DNA of 11,254 bases from Sediminibacterium ginsengisoli (GTDB taxonomy: Bacteria > Bacteroidota > Bacteroidia > Chitinophagales > Chitinophagaceae). Within the stretch, counting starts at the first letter, position 1, and the number at the start of each line of letters is the position of its first letter. The stretch covers positions 1 to 11,254 of the forward strand of contig CAMAQW010000043.1 of the NCBI GenBank assembly GCA_945860335.1. Direction: 5' to 3'. Positions 6,201 to 11,254 of the stretch are shown piece by piece. The translations under genes and the position numbers were made by a program. The notes beneath the pieces are model-generated. The model did no database searches. It saw only the letters and a program-made list of their open reading frames with translations, and was not told where the DNA came from.

Positions 6201-6208
6201 TATATTTG
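6201..6208 (+). promoter_or_regulatory. Putative -7 box of the mnmG promoter
   Basis: TATATTTG matches TAnnTTTG perfectly and ends only seven bases before the mnmG ATG, so the transcript would be leaderless or nearly so. No TTTG -33 element is seen at the usual spacing (TTTC at 6181-6184 is too close). The palindrome occupies the -33 region instead. Confidence 0.5.
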
Positions 6209-6215
6209 CAGCCTT

Positions 6216-8084
6216 ATGTTTCCAAAATACAATGTCATAGTAGTAGGTGCTGGTCATGCCGGTTGTGAGGCAGCGGCCGCGGCGGCCAATATGGGTAGCA
6301 AGGTTTTGCTTGTAACCATGAATATGCAGACCATTGCACAAATGAGTTGTAATCCGGCCATGGGCGGTATTGCGAAGGGTCAAATTGTTAGAGAGATTGA
6401 TGCGCTAGGAGGATATAGTGGTATTGTATCAGATTTGAGCACTATACAATTTAGGATGCTTAATAAAAGCAAGGGTCCGGCCATGTGGAGCCCAAGAACG
6501 CAAAACGATAGACACTTATTTGCTTCCAAGTGGAGAGAGTTATTAGAACAAACGCCTAATGTAGATTTTTATCAGGACTCTGTGAATGAGTTAATTATAA
6601 AGGATGGCAAAGCCTGTGGGGTGAAAACTAGCCTAGGTCACTTAATTGAATCTAGTGCAGTAGTAATCACAAGCGGCACTTTCTTAAACGGGATCATGCA
6701 CATTGGAGAAAAGCAAATTGGCGGAGGTCGAGTCGCTGAAAAAGCAGCAACAGGCATTACAGAGCAGTTGGTTGCTTTTGGGATGGAATCTGACAGACTA
6801 AAGACCGGAACGCCCCCAAGAGTAGATGGTAGAAGCCTTGATTATACTAAGATGGAAGAGCAAAAGGGCGACGAGGAGGTGGTAGGTTTTTCTTATTTGG
6901 ATATTCCCAGAGTGAAGCCAGAAAATCAGCGTTCATGTTGGATTACCTACACCGATACCATTGTTCACGATATATTAAAAACAGGATTTGACAGAAGCCC
7001 CATGTATGCGGGTCGTATCGAAGGCGTGGGTCCTAGATACTGTCCAAGTATAGAAGACAAGATTAACAGATTTGCGGACAGGGAGCGTCACCAGTTATTT
7101 GTAGAGCCCGAAGGCTGGAATACGGTGGAGATCTATGTAAACGGATTTAGTACTAGCTTACCTGAAGAGGTACAATACGAAGCGCTTCGTAGAGTTCCGG
7201 GTTTTGCCAATGCTAGAATGTTTCGTCCTGGATATGCTATTGAATATGATTTCTTCCAACCAACACAATTAAGATATACACTGGAAACTAAAGCAATTGA
7301 CAACCTGTATTTCGCAGGACAAATAAACGGTACAACGGGTTATGAAGAAGCCGCTTGTCAAGGAATTATGGCGGGGATAAACGCGCATTTAAAAATAACA
7401 AATCAGGCGCCATTTATATTACACAGAAGTGATGCTTATATTGGCGTATTAATTGATGATCTAATTGGTAAGGGTACGAACGAGCCTTATAGAATGTTTA
7501 CATCGCGCGCAGAATTTAGAACCTTATTAAGACAGGATAATGCCGACCTCCGTTTAACTGAAATAAGCTATAAACTTGGGTTCGCAAAAGAAGAAAGAAT
7601 GCGTCGGGTTGAATTAAAAACAAATGAAGTAGCAGATATTAAAAATATATTAAATACTCACTCTATAGAGCCTGCCGAAATAAACGAATTCTTAACAAGT
7701 ATTGATTCTGCCGAAATAAACGAAAAGCAAAAAGCGTCGAAACTGGTGCTGAGACCTAATATTAGCCTACAACAGATTTTAGAAAATTCAGAATCACTAA
7801 ACGAAAGAATAGCAAGTAAAGAAGTTGAATTTTTAGAACAAGCTGAAATTCAAGTTAAATATGAGCGCTATATTGAAAAAGAAAAAGAGATTGCAGACCG
7901 AATGGCTTCACTCGAAAACCTGGTGATTCCTGATAGCTTTGATTATGATAAAATAGCTGCACTTTCGATTGAGGCTTTACAAAAATTTAAAAAAATACGC
8001 CCCAACACCATTGGACAAGCAAGCCGCATTAGTGGCGTAAATCCTAGCGATGTTCAAATACTTATGGTATATATGGGCAGGTAG
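6216..8084 (+). CDS. mnmG: tRNA uridine-5-carboxymethylaminomethyl modification enzyme MnmG (GidA)
   Basis: MnmG is the FAD-binding partner of the GTPase MnmE. The MnmEG complex uses methylene-THF, NADH and glycine or ammonium to modify wobble U34 of certain tRNAs. The 622-residue length is typical. The FAD dinucleotide-binding motif VVGAGHAGCEAA is at 9-20. The catalytic cysteines correspond to C45 (in QMSCNPAMGGIAKGQIVREIDALGG, 42-66) and C276 (in RYCPSIEDKINRF, 274-286). Other family blocks are GTPPRVDGRSLDYT (198-211), EGWNTVEIYVNGFSTSLP (299-316), the second FAD contact LYFAGQINGTTGYEEAACQG (364-383) and TSRAEFRTLLRQDNADLRL (429-447). The C-terminal MnmE/tRNA-binding helical domain ends with ASRISGVNPSDVQIL. 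ATG at 6216 gives the usual N-terminus, with the FAD motif nine residues in. The order ybeY-mnmG is, from memory, seen in other Bacteroidota. Confidence 0.97.
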   Translation: MFPKYNVIVVGAGHAGCEAAAAAANMGSKVLLVTMNMQTIAQMSCNPAMGGIAKGQIVREIDALGGYSGIVSDLSTIQFRMLNKSKGPAMWSPRTQNDRHLFASKWRELLEQTPNVDFYQDSVNELIIKDGKACGVKTSLGHLIESSAVVITSGTFLNGIMHIGEKQIGGGRVAEKAATGITEQLVAFGMESDRLKTGTPPRVDGRSLDYTKMEEQKGDEEVVGFSYLDIPRVKPENQRSCWITYTDTIVHDILKTGFDRSPMYAGRIEGVGPRYCPSIEDKINRFADRERHQLFVEPEGWNTVEIYVNGFSTSLPEEVQYEALRRVPGFANARMFRPGYAIEYDFFQPTQLRYTLETKAIDNLYFAGQINGTTGYEEAACQGIMAGINAHLKITNQAPFILHRSDAYIGVLIDDLIGKGTNEPYRMFTSRAEFRTLLRQDNADLRLTEISYKLGFAKEERMRRVELKTNEVADIKNILNTHSIEPAEINEFLTSIDSAEINEKQKASKLVLRPNISLQQILENSESLNERIASKEVEFLEQAEIQVKYERYIEKEKEIADRMASLENLVIPDSFDYDKIAALSIEALQKFKKIRPNTIGQASRISGVNPSDVQILMVYMGR

Positions 8085-8136
8085 TTCGTGGTCTAAACCT
8101 TTCATCAAAAAAATAATATCTACTCTTTTTTAAACT

Positions 8137-8179
8137 AGTATTTTTAGTAGCTTTAGAATATTCTATCACTAAAAATACT
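8137..8179. promoter_or_regulatory. Nested palindrome just upstream of the amidohydrolase
   Basis: AGTATTTTTAGT (8137-8148) and ACTAAAAATACT (8168-8179) are exact 12-bp inverted repeats. The 19 bases between them contain a second perfect palindrome, TAGAATATTCTA (8154-8165). The whole ends seven bases before the ATG at 8187. It may be an operator for a dimeric or tetrameric regulator, or an RNA hairpin overlapping the ribosome-binding zone. A near-match -7 box (TAGCTTTA, 8148-8155) lies within it. Confidence 0.55.
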
Positions 8180-8186
8180 GTCGCGC

Positions 8187-11100
8187 ATGAAAAGGATTTT
8201 TTTATGGCTCACACTTTTATCAACAAGTGTAGCAACAAATGCACAGGAGTCTTTTCCAATTAACGGAGTAAGAGACGTTCGTTTGGGTTTGTATGCATTT
8301 ACAAACGCAACCATTGTGCAAAATTCAACATCCAAAATTGAAAAGGGAACCCTCCTCATTAAACAGGGAAAAATTATTGCAGTGGGTGCAACCGTTGCGG
8401 TTCCGGCCGAGGCGGTTGTGGTGGATTGTAATGGCAAATATATTTACCCTTCTTTTGTTGATCCTTTCACCGAATATGGTGTGGGTGGGGCAAAAAGAAC
8501 TGCAAGTGGATTTAACTATGGCGCTCCAGCACAGTTTATTTCTAACAAGCCGGGGGCATATAACTGGAATCAGGCAATAAGGCCAGAAATAAATGCTTAT
8601 GAAATATTTGCAACCGACGAGTCAACAGCAAGTGGATATAGGGCCAATGGATTTGGAACCGTATTTACACATGTAAAAGATGGTATTGCGCGTGGTACTG
8701 GGGCCGTAGTAACACTAGCGACCAACGACGCGCATCAAGCATTATTGAAAACAAAGGCTGCGGCAGTTTATTCGTTTGAAAAAGGCTCCTCTACACAATC
8801 TTATCCAAGTAGTTTAATGGGAAGTATTGCGCTGCTGCGTCAAACTTATTTGGACGCAAAATGGTATCAAACAAAACCTGCAACAGAAGGAACCAATCTA
8901 TCGTTAGAAGCTTTTAATGCAACACAATCAATACCTCAAATTTTTGCAGCAGATGACAAGTGGTCTACCCTAAGAGCTAATAGAATTGGTGCTGAATTTG
9001 GTGTACAATATATATTAAAGGGCGGTGATAATGGTTATCAAAGAATTGATGAGCTGGCTAAAACAAAAGCTTCTTATATATTAGGAATTGATTTTCCAGT
9101 AGCCTTAGATGTTGAGGACGCGAACGACGCAAGATTTGTTGCTTTGTCTGAAATGAAACACTGGGAACTAGCACCAACGAATCCTGCTGCATTTGAAAAG
9201 GCAGGCATTACCTTTAGTATCAGCGCCGCAGAAATGAAAGACGGAAAGCAGTTTTTAGCAAACCTTAGAAAAGCAATTCAATATGGTTTATCAGAAACAA
9301 AAGCTTTAGAGGCATTAACAAAAAACCCTGCTCAACAGGTTGGCGTATTTGACCAAGTGGGTTCATTAGAAGTAGGCAAGTTGGCTAATTTTTTAATTAC
9401 AACAGAATCTATTTTTAATAGTAACGCGAAAATTATTGAAAACTGGATTCAGGGTAGTAAATATGAAGTGAATGCTGCAGAGTGGAACAACTTTGCTGGC
9501 AAATACAATTTAACAATTAATAGTGCTGGTACAAAAACAGTGTATACTATTGAAATTAAGAAAGATTTATCTGCAAATATTATCGGGACAGATACATTAG
9601 CAGCAAAAATTGCAGTGAACGAGTCTTTAGTAAAGATTAGTTTTCCAGAAAAAAGGGGTCGAGGTGCCGAAAGTATTCGATTAAGCGGTGTGATTACGGG
9701 CGGTGCTTGGAATGGATTTGGAACAGACACAAAGGGCGGCAAATTAACCTGGTCTGCTAGTCTTATTGGTCCTGCAGTAGCAGTTGTTGAAGAAAAGAAA
9801 ACAACAGAGGCAGTAAAATTAATTTCCAAGGTTACTTTTCCTTTTGTCGGATTGGGAAATGAAACAATACCACAACAAGAAACCATCTTAATTAAGAATG
9901 CCACAGTGTGGACCAACGAAAAGGAAGGCAACTTACAAAATACAGATGTGTTATTGAAAGCAGGTAAAATTGCTAAAATTGGTAAAAACTTATCTGAGGT
10001 TGGCGCAAGGGTGATTGATGCTACAGGTAAATATTTGAGTCCCGGTATTATAGACGAGCACTCACATATCGCAGCTTTGTCAATTAATGAGGGGGCACAG
10101 TCTACCACAGCAGAAGTGCGTGTAGGAGATAATATGAATCCCGAAGACGTTAATATCTATCGTCAACTAAGTGGTGGCGTTACCTCTTCTCATATCCTTC
10201 ATGGAAGCGCGAATACCATTGGTGGTCAAACACAATTGATTAAATTAAGATGGGGCACTACTGACGAAGGATTGAAATTTGCAGGTGCAGATCCTTTTAT
10301 CAAGTTTGCATTGGGCGAGAACGTGAAGCGCACTACATCAGCCAACAACAATCGTTTCCCAGATACAAGAATGGGTGTGGAAGAAGTATTGACAGACGCT
10401 TTTGATAAAGCAGTGGATTATCAAAAAGCAATGAAAGCCAATCCAACAACAACAAGAAGAGATTTAGAATTAGACGCTTTGTCTGAAATAATGAATAAGA
10501 AGCGCTTTATCACTTGTCACTCTTATGTACAAAGTGAAATTACATATGCAATGCGCGCCGTTGAAAAATTCAAACAACAGGGCTATGATTTTAATATCAA
10601 CACCTTCACGCATATTTTAGATGGTTATAAGGTGGCAGATAAAATGAAAACACATGGGGCAAGTGCTGCAACTTTCTCCGACTGGTTTGCTTACAAAACA
10701 GAGGTAATTGATGCAATTGCCTACAACGCTGCCATCATGTACAATGTGGGGGTGAATACGGTGGTTAACTCTGATGATGCTGAAATGGCGCGCCGCCTGA
10801 ATCAAGAAGCGGGCAAGATTGTAAAGTACGGCGGTGTGTCTGAAGAAGACGCATTTAAAATGGTTACATTAAATCCAGCAAAAGCGCTTCACGTAGACAA
10901 TAAAGTAGGAAGTATCAAAGTGGGTAAAGATGCCGATGTAGTTTTGTGGACAGAGAATCCATTAAGTATTTATGCAAAATCTTTATATACCATTGTTGAT
11001 GGTACCGTTTATTTTGATCGTGAAAAAGAAGCTGAGCGCAGCAAACAAGTCACGGCAGAAAGAACAAAGCTAATCCAAAAGATGCTCGGGGATAAAAAAG

Positions 11101-11210
11101 CCGGCATGCCAACAAGACCAGCCATGCCAAGTACGCAAATATTATTAGAGTGTGGCGATCATGAACACAATGAAGGTCTTAACACTATTTACGAAACTCA
11201 AAAAAACTAA
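8187..11210 (+). CDS. Exported tandem-domain amidohydrolase, first domain probably inactive
   Basis: The protein has 1007 residues with a signal peptide (MKRIFLWLTLLSTSVATNAQ, likely cut after residue 20), so it is exported to the periplasm or beyond. It carries two amidohydrolase-like modules. The first (about 35-425) begins with the usual beta-strands (KQGKIIAVG at 59-67, then GKYIYPSFVDPF), but its HxH is replaced by DPFT and no other metal ligands stand out. Residues about 432-528 form a beta-rich insert that I do not recognise. The second module (about 566-948) has the full metal set: H625/H627 in DEHSH, H778 in TCHS, H809 in FTHILDG and D863 in NSDD, then TLNPAKAL (894-901) and GKDADVVLW. 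This resembles imidazolonepropionase/prolidase-like amidohydrolases acting on cyclic amides or peptides, but the substrate cannot be read from sequence. The tail has CGDHEH (989-994). The next exported gene starts three bases after the stop, implying an operon. Confidence 0.88.
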   Translation: MKRIFLWLTLLSTSVATNAQESFPINGVRDVRLGLYAFTNATIVQNSTSKIEKGTLLIKQGKIIAVGATVAVPAEAVVVDCNGKYIYPSFVDPFTEYGVGGAKRTASGFNYGAPAQFISNKPGAYNWNQAIRPEINAYEIFATDESTASGYRANGFGTVFTHVKDGIARGTGAVVTLATNDAHQALLKTKAAAVYSFEKGSSTQSYPSSLMGSIALLRQTYLDAKWYQTKPATEGTNLSLEAFNATQSIPQIFAADDKWSTLRANRIGAEFGVQYILKGGDNGYQRIDELAKTKASYILGIDFPVALDVEDANDARFVALSEMKHWELAPTNPAAFEKAGITFSISAAEMKDGKQFLANLRKAIQYGLSETKALEALTKNPAQQVGVFDQVGSLEVGKLANFLITTESIFNSNAKIIENWIQGSKYEVNAAEWNNFAGKYNLTINSAGTKTVYTIEIKKDLSANIIGTDTLAAKIAVNESLVKISFPEKRGRGAESIRLSGVITGGAWNGFGTDTKGGKLTWSASLIGPAVAVVEEKKTTEAVKLISKVTFPFVGLGNETIPQQETILIKNATVWTNEKEGNLQNTDVLLKAGKIAKIGKNLSEVGARVIDATGKYLSPGIIDEHSHIAALSINEGAQSTTAEVRVGDNMNPEDVNIYRQLSGGVTSSHILHGSANTIGGQTQLIKLRWGTTDEGLKFAGADPFIKFALGENVKRTTSANNNRFPDTRMGVEEVLTDAFDKAVDYQKAMKANPTTTRRDLELDALSEIMNKKRFITCHSYVQSEITYAMRAVEKFKQQGYDFNINTFTHILDGYKVADKMKTHGASAATFSDWFAYKTEVIDAIAYNAAIMYNVGVNTVVNSDDAEMARRLNQEAGKIVKYGGVSEEDAFKMVTLNPAKALHVDNKVGSIKVGKDADVVLWTENPLSIYAKSLYTIVDGTVYFDREKEAERSKQVTAERTKLIQKMLGDKKAGMPTRPAMPSTQILLECGDHEHNEGLNTIYETQKN

Positions 11211-11213
11211 ACC

Positions 11214-11254
11214 ATGCAAAAGAAATATTTAAGCATTTTTGCGCTTGCTTTGTT
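11214..11254 (+). CDS. Start of an exported protein, cut by the window edge
   Basis: ATG at 11214 lies three bases after the amidohydrolase stop and opens a frame to the end of the window: MQKKYLSIFALAL, a Lys-rich start followed by hydrophobic residues, typical of a signal peptide. Only 13 codons are visible, so the function is unknown. The tight spacing implies co-transcription and perhaps joint function with the amidohydrolase. A second, single-domain amidohydrolase would fit but is a guess. Confidence 0.7.
   Translation, partial: MQKKYLSIFALAL

Noticed and set aside
5826..6215. Replication origin (oriC)
   Set aside because: AT-rich repeats beside mnmG are suggestive, and TGTTCCACA resembles a DnaA box in seven of nine positions. 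However, no TTATCCACA-type box cluster is seen and dnaA is not nearby. GC skew of the whole chromosome would decide.
5997..6383. Minus-strand frame of 128 codons with an 18-residue repeat (NTFLISKCFNHSL type)
   Set aside because: The repeat arises because the 54-bp DNA period is a multiple of three. The frame also runs antisense into mnmG, and no protein features are present.
9449..10108. Minus-strand frame of 219 codons opposite the amidohydrolase
   Set aside because: It is antisense to a strongly supported gene and shows no family motifs or promoter.

Overview
The window looks like chromosomal DNA from a member of the Bacteroidota, probably a Chitinophagaceae-like lineage. The evidence is AT-rich DNA with no Shine-Dalgarno tracts before the genes, several upstream boxes matching the Bacteroidota -7 consensus TAnnTTTG, a Rho factor with a long low-complexity N-terminal extension, and a secreted double-length amidohydrolase of a kind I associate with this phylum. 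The family placement is inferred from protein flavour, not computed.

Layout. Bases 1-108 hold a leftward promoter for a gene outside the window. A leftward pair follows: an EamA/DMT-type permease (109-993) lying downstream of asparaginyl-tRNA synthetase asnS (1068-2528). A 218-bp divergent gap leads to rightward rho (2747-4294). Rho converges on the leftward pair feoA-like (5046-5273) and nadD (4444-5016). The convergent gap carries a bidirectional terminator, a degenerate second copy of its left half and a separate hairpin. Rightward ybeY (5376-5825) is followed by a 390-bp repeat-rich gap and then mnmG (6216-8084). A 102-bp gap with a nested palindrome precedes a 1007-residue exported amidohydrolase (8187-11210). 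Three bases after it, another exported protein begins and runs off the window.

How the genes fit. Most are housekeeping: tRNA charging (asnS), transcription termination (rho), NAD synthesis (nadD), rRNA processing (ybeY) and tRNA wobble-uridine modification (mnmG). The FeoA-like protein, the permease and the exported amidohydrolase pair are the accessory functions.

The most unusual part is 5804-6189. The last codons of ybeY contain a 14-bp CACGTG-centred palindrome resembling the ParB site parS. A 54-bp tandem array follows, whose units combine a broken version of that palindrome, a small GC-rich hairpin and an AT-rich spacer. The array ends in a 36-base, almost perfect palindrome containing a second parS-like core, just before the mnmG promoter. 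I do not see a new multi-gene defence or mobile system here. The non-coding array is the best candidate for something undescribed.
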